This document shows, piece by piece, positions 42,695 to 54,774 of a stretch of DNA of 64,000 nucleotides (the stretch's first letter is position 1; the number at the start of each line of letters is the position of its first letter). The notes beneath the pieces are model-generated. The model saw only the letters and a list, made by a program, of their open reading frames with translations, was not told where the DNA came from and searched no databases. The stretch is taken from positions 16,678,001-16,742,000 of the forward strand of contig CP075492.1 in NCBI GenBank assembly GCA_021613535.1, read 5' to 3'. Origin of the DNA: Adineta vaga (lineage: Eukaryota; Rotifera). The translations under genes were made by a program, and so were the position numbers.

Positions 42695-44869
42695 ATGTCA
42701 AAAAGTACAATAACAACTATTTGGCTTAACAAATCGGGTCAATATGACAGTAATGTTCATATGTGTCTCTGTAAACTCGATCCATATCTAGTTACATTTT
42801 GTAATACAGACAAATGCATTGATTTTATCACAAATATGGAAGAAGATGTTGAAGGCAAAGTTCTTCTGATAATTTCAATTGAAATGTTTCCTATTCCTGT
42901 TTATACAATGCTACAACTTTGCGAAGAACTTGCACAGATTGATTCAATTTACATTTTGGATTCAACAGAAATGGAGTTTACTGGAATCTTAGCAACTTTC
43001 ACTAAAGTGCGTGGTGTATACAAGAATTCGAAGGCTTTATATGACTTTGTAAACCCAGTATTTAATATAAGACGACAACGTAGAGGTGAATATGTATATG
43101 ATGATTTTATTATATCGATATTGCCTAGTTCGGCTATTCAATCAACAGCCATTACGACGAATAATACAGACTATCAACGTTTCTCATCGGCATCGATAGA
43201 TAGACAAGAAGCTGAATTTATGTATTTACTATTTCTTCGAGAAATTCTGATTCGAATCAAATCGACACGTGAAGAAATGATTAAGTTTTGTCAAGAAAAA
43301 TATACTCATAATGAAAGCTATCTAAAAATGATCGAAGAATTTAAATTATATTATGCTCCGGAAAACGCGATCTTGTGGTATACACGTGAAACATTTCTTT
43401 TTCGTCTATTGAATGCAGCTCTACGAGAACAAGATATTGATACACTATATTCGCTACGTTACTTTATTACAGATCTATTTCTACTTCTGGAAGAGCATTT
43501 TCTTAGAGAACGATTGGAGCAAAATATAGAAATCATTTATCGTGGTCAACTAATGAATACTGTGGAATTTAATAAAAAGATTCGCGATAATACTGGTGGC
43601 TTCTTTTCCGTAAATAGTTTTTTTTCTACAACTTTAAACCGACAAGTAGCTGCTGCATATGCCGGTGATGGAACCATACTAAATGAAGAAAGTGTCTTAT
43701 TTGAAATTGAAGTAGATACGGACGACATCAAAGCTGCATATACTAATATATCGACTATAAGTGCATTCGGTGATGGTGAGAGTGAAATTTTGTTTTCAAT
43801 GGGAGCTGTGTTTCGTATAAAATCGGCTATTAAAAATGAACAAAATATTTGGATTGTTAAATTAAAATTAACTGATAATGAAGATGACAATTTAAGAGAA
43901 TTAATGATTTTTTTAAAAGAAGAAATTATTACATCAAATAGACTAATAAGTCTTGCAAGACTGCTCTCTCGTATGTCATATTATGAAAAAGCTGAAAAAT
44001 ACTACGATTTAGTACTTCAAAACCCATCAATTGATGAAGATCCCCGAATACTATCTTCGGTTTATGCAGAATTAGGATTCGTTTATTTTAACTCTAAACA
44101 ATATGAAAAAGCAATAGAATTCTATAAAAAGTCACTGAAAATAGATTTACAATTATATCCTGATACTGACATAAAGTTTGTTGTAAAGTATAGTAATTTA
44201 GTATGTATTTATCTTGTTCATGGTGCCTATCATGAGGCTGTATCAGCAATGAACAAAGCAATTGAAATTAGCCAATATGAACTCAATGCTGACGATAGTG
44301 TGATCGAAAATTTAGTTAATAATATTGCTAATCTTTATCGTAGTGCAATACATAATCATGAAAAGTTACAATTATATGAAAATCGAAAAGTCATTCAAGA
44401 CAATCTTAAATCTATTATGCGCGATAATCCGGATAGTTTGAGTTTGGGCAACGATATTGGAAATATCTTTTATATTCAACAAAATTATTCTGAAGCACAT
44501 GAAATGTACAAACGATGTCTCGATAATCAATTAAAATTTTTTCCATCGAATCATCCACGCATTGCCGAAACATATCATTACATTGCCTTAGTTTATTATG
44601 CTCAGGGTCAGTATGATCAAGCAATTGAAGTTTTTACAAAAGAACTTAACATTCAAGAAACTGCATATCAGCCAAATCATTTAGATATGGGTACAACATA
44701 CTATCATCTGGCTTGGTCGTATTATCAACAAGATCAATTTAAAGAAAGTTTACAATGTTGTCAAAAGAAATACGATATTGATCTAAAATATTTCCCAAAT
44801 GATCATTCGAAAATTGATCAAGATCTCGAATCGATTGCTCGAATAACAAAAGAACTTAATGAGACTTAA
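42695..44869 (+). CDS. R-S-E mono-ADP-ribosyltransferase with C-terminal TPRs
   Basis: Intronless 724-residue protein. Residues about 200-395 carry an arginine-type ART domain: R283 (IIYRGQ), the S-T-S strand at SFFSTT (308-313), and the catalytic E-x-E at GESEILF (E362, E364), with all three R-S-E elements intact. Residues about 440-720 are TPR-like repeats (LGFVYFNSKQYEKAIEFYKKS; LVYYAQGQYDQAIEVFTK; LAWSYYQQDQFKESLQC), similar to kinesin-light-chain type. The first 130 residues (VLLIISIEMF...IYILDSTE) resemble a Rossmann-like response-regulator or TIR-like fold. There is no signal peptide, so it is intracellular. It should transfer ADP-ribose to arginines of a TPR-bound partner. ART-TPR proteins are expanded in bdelloids. 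Confidence 0.88.
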   Translation: MSKSTITTIWLNKSGQYDSNVHMCLCKLDPYLVTFCNTDKCIDFITNMEEDVEGKVLLIISIEMFPIPVYTMLQLCEELAQIDSIYILDSTEMEFTGILATFTKVRGVYKNSKALYDFVNPVFNIRRQRRGEYVYDDFIISILPSSAIQSTAITTNNTDYQRFSSASIDRQEAEFMYLLFLREILIRIKSTREEMIKFCQEKYTHNESYLKMIEEFKLYYAPENAILWYTRETFLFRLLNAALREQDIDTLYSLRYFITDLFLLLEEHFLRERLEQNIEIIYRGQLMNTVEFNKKIRDNTGGFFSVNSFFSTTLNRQVAAAYAGDGTILNEESVLFEIEVDTDDIKAAYTNISTISAFGDGESEILFSMGAVFRIKSAIKNEQNIWIVKLKLTDNEDDNLRELMIFLKEEIITSNRLISLARLLSRMSYYEKAEKYYDLVLQNPSIDEDPRILSSVYAELGFVYFNSKQYEKAIEFYKKSLKIDLQLYPDTDIKFVVKYSNLVCIYLVHGAYHEAVSAMNKAIEISQYELNADDSVIENLVNNIANLYRSAIHNHEKLQLYENRKVIQDNLKSIMRDNPDSLSLGNDIGNIFYIQQNYSEAHEMYKRCLDNQLKFFPSNHPRIAETYHYIALVYYAQGQYDQAIEVFTKELNIQETAYQPNHLDMGTTYYHLAWSYYQQDQFKESLQCCQKKYDIDLKYFPNDHSKIDQDLESIARITKELNET

Positions 44870-45947
44870 TAAGAAGATTTGCTTTTTTTTTAAATCAATT
44901 TCGAATATTTTTTGACTTTATTTGCCATTTTATTTGAATATAATCGTTATAATGAACATGTAGTTTTATCTATTGAAAATTTTAGAATACGATGATTATT
45001 TTGATCAGCTACATAAAGATTTCCTTCAGTATCAAATGTATTTCATATTATATTTCTGTCAACGAACCTTCTCTTCTATGTTGAATAACATAGATACAGA
45101 GTGATTCATTTAATCTGCATCACTCGTTAATTACATAATCAAAACTATTTTCATCCGTTCCTGTAAGAGTATGAGAACGAACTTTACACTCATGTTACTT
45201 TCGACTTTTCTGACGAAAACTTACATTTCTCAAGAGAGTTTTAATTGTCGTTTATCTTAATGTGAGAATAATATCATGACTAAATCAAATAACTTTTTAT
45301 TTTGTGTGCCTATTAGGATTGTAAAACATTTTCCCAACGTTATGCGTATTTACACGAGATAATAACGCAACATCTGCTTTTCATTTTGTTCATTATAACT
45401 TTTGACAAGAAAAATGAATTAATATTTAATTATAATTTACAATGGATGTTCAAGAGTGAATTTCATATGGAAATGTTTATCTATGAATGAATACAATTGT
45501 TAGTTGTCTAAAGATTTTCGAGCAAAATTTTCTCATCAGTTATATACCTATGTATCATATGTAAATTTATTATCATCTACAAAAATAAATTATTTTTGTA
45601 ATTTTTAATGAAAAAGATTCAATCAAATAAAGTTTTTCTCTATTCGTTTATTTTTATTATATAATATTATGGCACAGTGAGAAAAAAGCGGAAATGTTAT
45701 AGTTGAGCTGCATGCTGTCAACTCATTTCAACGAAGATAAACTACAAAATGTATTTGCTTCTATGAAATAGTAGAGAGGGATTTAATGTATTTCTCTGTA
45801 TGGTAAATTCTAATCGATCAGTGATGGATTGTTTTATATTATTTATTTTGTAGATTTTTTCTTGTAAATTATTCATCAACGTTCATCTCAATGCAAACAT
45901 CAACTATTCAAACAAGAATTTCGTATGTCTATTGAAAAGTAAAATAA
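44870..45947. other. Gene-free gap with one NHL relic
   Basis: A+T-rich. Only the antisense NHL fragment at 44972-45036 is recognised. Confidence 0.4.
44972..45036 (-). pseudogene. Single NHL blade fragment
   Basis: The minus strand reads FDTEGNLYVADQNNHRILKF, a textbook NHL blade, with no open continuation on either side. Relic of a propeller gene, like the one near 14.7 kb. Confidence 0.55.
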
Positions 45948-47320
45948 ATGATGAGAAAAATTTTTTTATTTAGATGTATATCCTCTGAAAAAAGAAAATT
46001 CTTGATTTATATATTTATTACTACTATTGTTGTTTTAATCGTAATAGGAGCGATAATTTTAATACATAATCCTGGAACAAACCGGGAGAATATATCAACG
46101 ATAAGTTCAGAAATATCAACAAGCACAATAGAATCAACAACAACAACAACGACGACCACAGAATCAACAATAAGAGTAACAACAACAACAGAACCATTAA
46201 CGACGACAACAACAGAACTGAGAGGTACAGTTTTGCTTAAAAACAAGTTGCTCATGTTAATAATTTCATATTACACTTCTGATCCTTATTGTACAAGAAC
46301 TGATAGATAAAATATAAATTACACGTTTATATTTTTACTTTAGAATGGTTTGCTTCAGGATATCTAGTTACCTCACATACCGCACATACATTATCTTTGT
46401 TACATGACGGAAGCGTATTGCTTATAGGTGGATCAGATACTAGTTTATCTACTATATCGGCGGTCGAACTGTATGACCCATCAACAGGCATTTGGACACA
46501 AGTTAGTGAGCCACGTTATCGACGAAGTTATCATACAGCAACTGTATTAAAAGATGGACTGGTATTAGTTACGGGTGGAACTGATTCTAGTAAAATTCTA
46601 TCTACTGCTGAATTATATAATGCATCAACAGATACTTGGATAACTACAGGAAATATGAATAATCAACGAAGCCATCACACAGCTACTTTATTAATGAATG
46701 GAAAAGTACTAGTTACTGGTGGGCGCACTGATCAGTCCATTACTGTAGCATATGCCGAATTGTATAACCCGTTAACAGGTATTTGGATAAATACAGATAA
46801 TATGCCCAATATTTATCACACAACCTCCCGACTATCCAATGGAAAAGTGTTAATGGCTGGAGGTCAAAATCAGCCGGCACTCTATGATCCACTAACAGGC
46901 ACGTGGACAGCGACAAGTAATATGAATGATCATCGTTCTGAACATACGGCATCTGTGTTACCAGATGGAAGAGTATTAGTAGCGGGAGGACAACAGGATA
47001 ATTATGCTAAATTTACTGCTGAAATATACGATCCATCAACTGAAACGTGGAAAACTATAAGTAATATGAATGACCGTCGTTGTCGTCATACAGCAACTGT
47101 ATTACCAGATGGAAAAGTGCTAGTAGCTGGTGGATATCTAGGGTCCTCCCTAAATAGTGTCGAATTGTATGATCCGTTATCAGACACTTGGTCAATACTA
47201 GACAGTTTGAATATCGCACGCTCTAAGCATACAGCAACATTATTAACCAATGGAAAAATATTAATTGCTGGTGGTGAGAGCAATTCAGCCCCATTTCCTG
47301 TTGTTACAGAACTATACTAA
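45948..47320 (+). CDS. Type II membrane protein, Thr-rich stalk, kelch-type seven-blade propeller
   Basis: Exon 1 (45948-46224) and exon 2 (46344-47320) are joined in phase by a 119-nt intron (417 residues). A basic cytosolic start (MMRKIFLFRC...EKRK) precedes one TM helix (FLIYIFITTIVVLIVIGAII). A Thr/Ser-rich stalk (about residues 45-92) is likely O-glycosylated. Then come seven kelch/galactose-oxidase repeats with the pattern HTATLLxNGKVLVAGG...ELYDPSTGTW, enough to close a seven-bladed propeller. No copper-ligand set of galactose oxidase is recognisable, so binding rather than oxidation is likely. The anchor-stalk-propeller plan matches the FG-GAP genes at 48783-50578 and 54775-56589. Confidence 0.88.
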
Positions 47321-48782
47321 ATATTGTAAAAGTCAAAAAGACCTTTTTTCGGTAAACATCTTGAGAAATCTTTTCTAAAAGTAAAAGTTTATATTTATAA
47401 TTCCATGGAAAGTTATCATTTGCATCTTAGGGGCGTAGTCAGGATGGTGCATAGGGTGCTCAGACATCCTCTTGATAAATAAACACATGAAAAAGAATAC
47501 GAATGAAATACTCTATTACGTTACTGTTGCACCTTACAGTTGAAAATTAAGATGAAAGAACGTTTGTAGATGTGAAGTAATTATATAAAGTTTACCACTT
47601 TTTAGGTGAAAAAAATTCGGTACTATGAACAGTTTTAGACTAAATAATTATTTTTAGCTCATAGATACAAAAATGTCTTGATAGTATATGATTAAAACAC
47701 GAATTTTTCATAAACGATTCACATTGACTTAAAAACGCAAGTTTTGAATTGCTTCTATCTTACTGTTTCTCTTTCATAGAAGTTTGCTTCCGCTTCGTGC
47801 ATGAAAATCATGTAACTTTTTTGCCATGTTCTCTATTTATATTAGAAAAAAAACACTCACATCTGCTTTTGTAATTTTAAAATTCATTCATGTTAACGGA
47901 TGCAGCTTCATTGTTTTATCGCGTAGTCGAGATCGTAGATATGCAAAAAAATATTGTTGAACGTAGACGATTTTTATTCTGTTTTTTTTTGAAGAATAGA
48001 AAGTTATCATAATGTTAGGCAAACTCTAAGAGTGTGATTTTTAATGTTTAATAAGATTAAGGATCGAATTGAAGTACATAACGCCTATATATTCATTTTA
48101 AATTATGCTGTTTGTACTCTTCTTTCTGTATTAGAACGAAAAATGGATACAAGTCATCAATTAATGTCGAATCAAAATAAAACAATGAACAACAGTCATG
48201 TATTATGTCAATTATTTTTGTTTAAAAAAAAACGGTTACAGACGAATGTTTTTGTTTTAATGTTATTTTAGAACGACGAAATATGCATAGATAAAAGTGA
48301 AGAGCACAATACGTCGATAATAGCAGTGTATATGAGGTTTTTTCTTAATAATACTATTCGTTTCGAAATAGAATGCATCTGAGTTAGTTTGAGACGAAAA
48401 CTGTGTTTTTTCGAAAACTGAACACTAACTTTGTATATCACCAAACAATAGTTTGTGTGACCTTGGAAAGCATCAAAATCGAGATAAATCATCACGCTAA
48501 GACGGGTGGTGATATTTATTTCTAGAAACCAGAAATTAATGATTTTGTAAAATAATGTTTGTATTTACTTTTCTTAAAAGTTTTTCAAAAACTTAAAGTT
48601 TTGATCAGTAATCAAAGAAACACAATTTCACTCGATTCTATAATCCGAAGTATTCCTCTTTTCAATGATAGCAGCCTGAAATATCTATCTTGTTTCTATA
48701 GAAAATTATTGAATTTACACTCGCTCAGATGCATTCTATTTTGAAATGGATAGTAAGCAAACATCAAGAATTTTATTTTTAG
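47321..48782. other. Gene-free gap
   Basis: No supported gene. A GGGGCGTAGTCAGGATG block near 47430 resembles ends of some DNA transposons, but no matching inverted end was found. The first exon of the next gene should lie somewhere here, but I cannot place it. Confidence 0.35.
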
Positions 48783-50578
48783 GAGGTCATCAATTCGAAG
48801 AAAAATATGCTACATCATATTTATTTTAATTATTGTCAGTATAACGGCCTCTGCTATGGCGATGACTATTCTAAAATATTATCGACAAACAAAAATGGCA
48901 GAATCAACAATAAGAACAACAACAACAACAACAACATTAGCAGGTATAATTGCTCTTAAAGAAAAGAAAGCTTCATCTGACAAAAAAACATGACTCTATG
49001 ATACCCTCCATATTCGAGTACATATGTTTTAATGTCAAAATTTGCATTATTTTTGTAATAGACATTAATAGTTCGGGTCGTTGTAAACAGATTAAACGTG
49101 TTTCTTTTGAAGAATAGCTTTATCTATTGATCTAGTCTTATTTTATTAAGTTTGTGTTTTTCAACATAAAATCAATTATAGAATTAATAACTGTAACGCT
49201 CTCTTCAACAACAACAACAATGACGACTGTTTCAACGATTTCATCAACATTTGTTTCAACAACATCATTAACGACAGTAATAACTACAACAGCAACTATT
49301 ACAACAACTTCGTCAACAATTATCTCGACCACAACACTAACGACTGGTAAGTGGTATACTCAATATTCGATAGTAACCTTTACAATGTTCAAATCGATAT
49401 TTAATGTCATTTGCCCTTACGACTGTAAAATTTCCTTGTAGAATTTTGAATTAAAATCAAAAGTTTAACAATCTAATCCTATTTGGACATTACTATAATA
49501 TGCTAGAAATCTTTTTGTGTATCTAATAGTTTGCAATATATTTCATAAAGAAACTTCTTACTCATATGGTAGAACGCCTATTGCAATAACAGTTGCTGAT
49601 CTTAACAAAGATAATATGTCCGATGTTTTTATCTCGTATGCTGGTGAATATAGTATTGAAATTATTCTTCATGGTGACCATGGAACGATTCTTTCTCGAA
49701 CAAAGCATAACAATAATGCTCGTGCATTGTCGATTGCAGTAGGCGACATGGATTCTGATAATAAACTTGATATTGTCACTGCAAATGTAAACCAGGATGG
49801 ATATGCCGTCGGCATTTCATTTAATACAGGCTATGTCGCTTTTTCCATTGCAAGACTACATTACTGCAACTGGGATGTCCTACGTGCAATTGCACTAACT
49901 GATTTCAATGGAGACAACAATCTGGATATTGTTGTTCTTGAAGGAAACACAAATGGTCGTATTTATTTACTTCGTAACACAGGTGGCGATTACTTGACTT
50001 GTTATACTTCTTATCAAGTTGGTTCAGAGCCATCATCAATAGCAATAGGTAATATAATTGATTTTGGTTATATTCCTCTCGCCAATGTTGTTACTAACAG
50101 TAGGCTCAAAGGCATTACCATTTTTTACCATCACTATACTGTTGCTGCATACTCTCAACGCGATGTCGACTTTTCTAGTTGGTCATCTTCATTTGCCATA
50201 GCTGACGTAAATAATGACGGTTATTCAGATATAGTTATCACATCTTACATGCGTCACGAGATCGGTATTCTTCTTAATGAACGTTATGGTTATTTTTCTT
50301 CTCTTATTACTTATGCAACTGATGGATTCCCAAAACCGGTAGTAATTGCTGATTTAAATGGCGATCATTATTATGATATAATTACTGGAAGTTCAGACAA
50401 TAATGCCATTAGTGTTTTCCTCAATATTGGTAATGGTACATTTCTTCCTCGGATAACTTATAGAATTAGTCAAGTACCAAAAGTACTCGCAGTAATCGAT
50501 ATAAATAATGATAAAAAACCTGATATCATATTCGCAAACGAACATTCGGACTATGTTGGTATTATTCTACATTGTTAG
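48783..50578 (+). CDS. Membrane-anchored FG-GAP protein, one seven-blade propeller; first exon missing
   Basis: Exons 48783-48943, 49182-49346 and 49530-50578 join in phase (introns 238 and 183 nt). The first listed exon has a basic segment (RSSIRRK) and a TM helix (ICYIIFILIIVSITASAMA), then starts a Thr-rich stalk. The second is almost wholly Thr/Ser/Ile. The third carries about seven FG-GAP units, one of them degenerate (DLNKDNMSDVF; DMDSDNKLDI; DFNGDNNLDI; DVNNDGYSDI; DLNGDHYYDI; DINNDKKPDI), fitting one propeller of about 340 residues. No ATG begins the first listed exon, so a short upstream exon ending before a TTTTTAG acceptor (48776-48782) is needed. Likely an extracellular binding protein. 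Confidence 0.8.
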
Positions 50579-50839
50579 ATATTATTGTTAATCTTAACTC
50601 TCTATACACGTAGTTCTATATAATTTCAATTATATTTATGAAATTTTGTCAATACATCTTCATATACATAAACATTCACAAAGCAAAATTACAGATTTGT
50701 ATTCCATTAATAATGATTCCTTTAGTCGGAATGAAATCTAGATTATCATAACTAAAATCTTTAGAAAGGACAAAATCGGTCATGATGGATCTCCTCATCG
50801 ACATTCAAACCTACACCCTAGATAAAATAAATTTTTCAG

Positions 50840-53800
50840 TTAGTTAATTGAATTAGTCTCAAGACCAATTCTTCGTTGTCGACATTGACATAATTGAACA
50901 ACGATTTCAGCCATCGATTGACAAAGAATCATTAAACCACCATAAAGTGAAATTAAATTAGTTATTCCATCGATAATATTCATCTTATCAATATACGAAT
51001 ATCTACATGATGATACTGCACATTCATCAAAATATTTTTCATAGGTTATATTGTGTAAATATTCTTCTATAAAAAGTTGTTTGACAATTGATTCAATAGT
51101 CATATTAATAGTGAAATGACTCGATTTCATAGTAGAAATATTCAATGCTATAAAATTTGCAGTTGAATCAATACATTGTTGATCATATAAACATAGAAAT
51201 GTCGATTGTAAAAGAGATTCAAGTGAATAACAACCAGCTAACATACCTCTAGACGGTTGTACACATTTCGACGACAATCCGCAATTACATCCTTGATAGA
51301 TGAGTGGTGTCGGATGATATATATCGTTATCAGAGAATGTGCGTGGTCGTGGCTTAAGACGCCAACTAGTTGATATAGATGTCATAATCTTATTAACTTG
51401 AGTTGTTTCACGAATGAGAGCTAAAGTAGTTAACAATACGCTAGGTATTGTTAATTTAAGTTCATCGATAGTAGATTGAATGATTTCATTTAATTGTTCC
51501 GATAATAAAAGATCGCTATTGATAAAATCACTTTTAATCAATTGCCGAAGTGAATCATTCACTATCTTTTGAGAAAGGTTACAGAATGAAGAAAGCAGTT
51601 GAAATTGTGCAAATGCTGATGCTCGAAAATCAGTTTCAATGAATCGATCAAAAATAGTACCATTATCGTATAAATATGCAATCCAACGATCAGAGACAAA
51701 GTCACTGGAACATACGTGATGAAAAGTAGATGTAATATTAAAGAATAATTCATACTTGATTGAAGCATGTGAACATGAACATTGAAGAGTAGAAGAAAAG
51801 CGTTTTTGTAATTTTTCATAAGTAGAAAATGATGGTTTATGAATCTCAACAAATCTTGTTTGTGGACTGAAAGTAATGGAAATATAAATACTAATAAGAG
51901 TGATTGTTACAAATATGAAATGTAATCGATCAATTATTCGTTGTTTATGCTGACAGATGAATTGATTTTTGATTAATCGTATTAGAGCAATAGGAGATGA
52001 TTTATTCTTGACATTTTCAATGATTAGAAGACCTATTATAAAGAAAATCTTGAATCCAAGTGTTAAACCACCAATAATACTCATGATAGTAGTAATAACA
52101 ACGAGCAGACTATTTCGATCAAGATATTGATAAGTACATGAATGAGGTGCACATTCTCGATAATAGTCAGAGAAAGAGATAACTGTTGGCCATGAATCAA
52201 TCATAAGTTGATCAATAATCGATGCAATGGTCATATTCACTGAACTAATGTTTGAATTGAGAAAAGGAAGATTAAAATCTTTTTCAAAAAGTGGATAATT
52301 ATACAAGGCTAACGTGCATGAAGCATTATAAAAACATTCTAATGTTGATGCTAATAAAGCCTCATTAGGATAACAACCCATAAACATTGTTGGAATGTAA
52401 GTATTAATCTTATATGCTGTAAAAGAATATGAGCTTCTTTCATAGAGACCCATATCTGTCCGACACGATGGTGATAAAACACAAGAACAATTCGAATATT
52501 TCATTGGCACTAATTTTAATTGTCTATTAATATAGGTAAATGAAAAGTTCGTATTAAGCAAAGGACTCATTAACTGATTTCCATGTGTTGTTGCTCGAAT
52601 AATATCGATATTACGTAAATTTTGATTTTTAATCGTTGATTTCCAATATTCAATAAGTAAATTAATTTGAGATTCAAAGATATCACGAGAAAGAATTGTT
52701 GAACTGACAAATTGATCAAGAAGAAAGTCTAGAATGGCATCATCAACTAATTGTTGAATTCGTCGACAAAAGTTTGCGAGAAAATGGAATTGAATATGAC
52801 CGTTTTCTAAATAATCCAAAGGAGATCGGTCACTACGCACACCGAGAATCCCAGTAAGAGAACGTATCACTCTAGAATCAACTATATCACTTGAACATAT
52901 ATGATGATATCGAGGTTGTATCTTGAGAAAAGTTGAATAAGGCATTGAAATAGAACTACATGAACATGAAAGGCTACTTGAATAAGTTTTTGCAATGTCA
53001 TATATTGAGATTCACTTGGATTAAGAACAATTATACGATGCATAACTACATCAAAGTATTTGGATGTAGCTAATATAACAATCGATATAAAGATTGAAAC
53101 AATATACAAGCGAGTAGCATCGTATCGGTAGCGTATGTGATAATTATCGTTTATTGAACGTTGAAAAATATTCAATTCCATAAGAGTTTTGCATAGAGTT
53201 ACTTTTAATTGTTGAAACTTGATACGAACTAGAACAATTCGCAAAATTATACGAATAAATTTTTCTTATAGTATATTTCTAATTGAAATTTTCTTTTTAG
53301 AATAGTATTTAGTGAATAATACTTACAAGGAATTTTTGGGGTTGGTTTAACATTTCGTGGTCGTCGTATCCATTGAATAATTTTTGGTATCAGTAATTTC
53401 AATATCATTGTTAAAGTAGATAGTGTACCAATGCATTTTGTTATTATGATTAGGAAACTATTAGGTTTTACTGTCGAATAAGTACATGTCATCGGTATAC
53501 ATTGATTATAGTATTGTTCATAAGATATACTAGTATTCCAATCTTCTATCATTAAATGATCAACAAGTGATTGCACTGTTGTTTGAAAAGGGAAACGACT
53601 AGTCTCAGATATTGTCATTGCTGTAAATTTCTCATTAGTAGGTAAATGTAATAATAAATTATTCACACATTTCCGATCATAGAAACATTCAAGTGAAGAT
53701 TCAAGAATAGAATTCAATGGATAACAGCTTGTCACCATACCGGGAATATCCATTATCGTGCGAGTTTCGGTAGAGCGTCGTGCATCTGCCCAAAATAGAT

Positions 53801-54587
53801 CATATATCCCAACTGGCAGTTTACAACCTTTGGTATAGTAACAATTGCAACTACGAATTCCATAAGACTTACGAACCGTTGTTATATAAATATGACGGGT
53901 GTAAATGTTTTCCATATATTCCAGGTGAGTATCTGTCATAAGACCGGACATTAATTTGTTAGTAGCTGTTAAATCTCGAATTGTTTGTAGTTGAAGTGCA
54001 AAGACACTTGATATTGACAATTTTAATTGATCAATAGATGATTGTATTAACGATCGAAGGGCATTTTCAGGTAAAACATTTGGACTAATAAATGTTTTTT
54101 TATTCAATGAAGTAATACCTTGTTCATAACTAAATTTTGAAAGATAACACAAACTTGCAAGACCTTGAAATTGAGCACTAGCAAAGCTTCGAAAGTCTTG
54201 CGTATGCAAATAAGTTACATTTGAACCAAAAAATGTCGCATTTATCCAACGATCGGATATAAAATCACTTTCACAAACATGATGAAAACGTGCTTCTATC
54301 GAAATAAATTTACTTCGTGGAATCGAAATACGAGAACAAGGACAATTTGCATCGGATGGAAGTTCGTCAAATTGTTCTTTCGTCGGATATGAAATTGTAA
54401 TTGATACTGTCAAATGCATATAACGTAAAACAACAGCGTTGACAAGAAGAAGTAGAATGAGAATTAAAAGATATACTCGTGTAGAAATAATATTCGAACG
54501 TTTTTGATGTTCATCTTCTCTTTCATTACTTTCTGAAGATGGTTTAAATAAATTTAAATTTAAAAGATATTCTTTTAACGATGACAT
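50840..54587 (-). CDS. Three-unit Cys-rich multipass membrane protein
   Basis: Exon 1 (54587-53327) and exon 2 (53228-50840) are joined in phase by a 98-nt intron (GTAAGT...TTCTAG), totalling about 1216 residues. Three homologous units each have a TM helix, then CxCS and HxxCSSDF motifs, a helical stretch, CxC, CYP...STLECFYD..C, CxPxxCxY, and a second TM. That is a channel-like two-TM/large-ectodomain plan repeated three times, but I recognise no named family. A single-base shift breaks exon 2 at an A5 run (52987-52991 plus strand), exactly between LQK and the CSCS motif; six A would restore it. Either a homopolymer error or a fresh lesion. A decayed two-unit relative lies at 6760-9336. Confidence 0.75.
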
Positions 54588-54774
54588 TATCTACAAATAG
54601 AAGAACAAAAATATGAATTTATAATTGAAAAATAAGGAAACTTTAAACACTCATATTTAACTCTGTTTATATGTACAGAGAAACGGAAATATTAAAATAC
54701 ATATAAATGAAATAATAGATGTTGTGATATTAATCGAATTGTAGTTATTTGATAATAAAAGTAAAATTTGAAAA

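Noticed and set aside
46007-46255. Minus-strand hydrophobic Val-rich ORFs here and at 49138-49332 and 63421-63618
   Set aside because: They are antisense readings of ACA/ACT-rich Thr stalk codons.
47428-47470. Transposon end-like block GGGGCGTAGTCAGGATG
   Set aside because: Only one end seen, with no matching inverted end or transposase; kept as a note in the gap entry.
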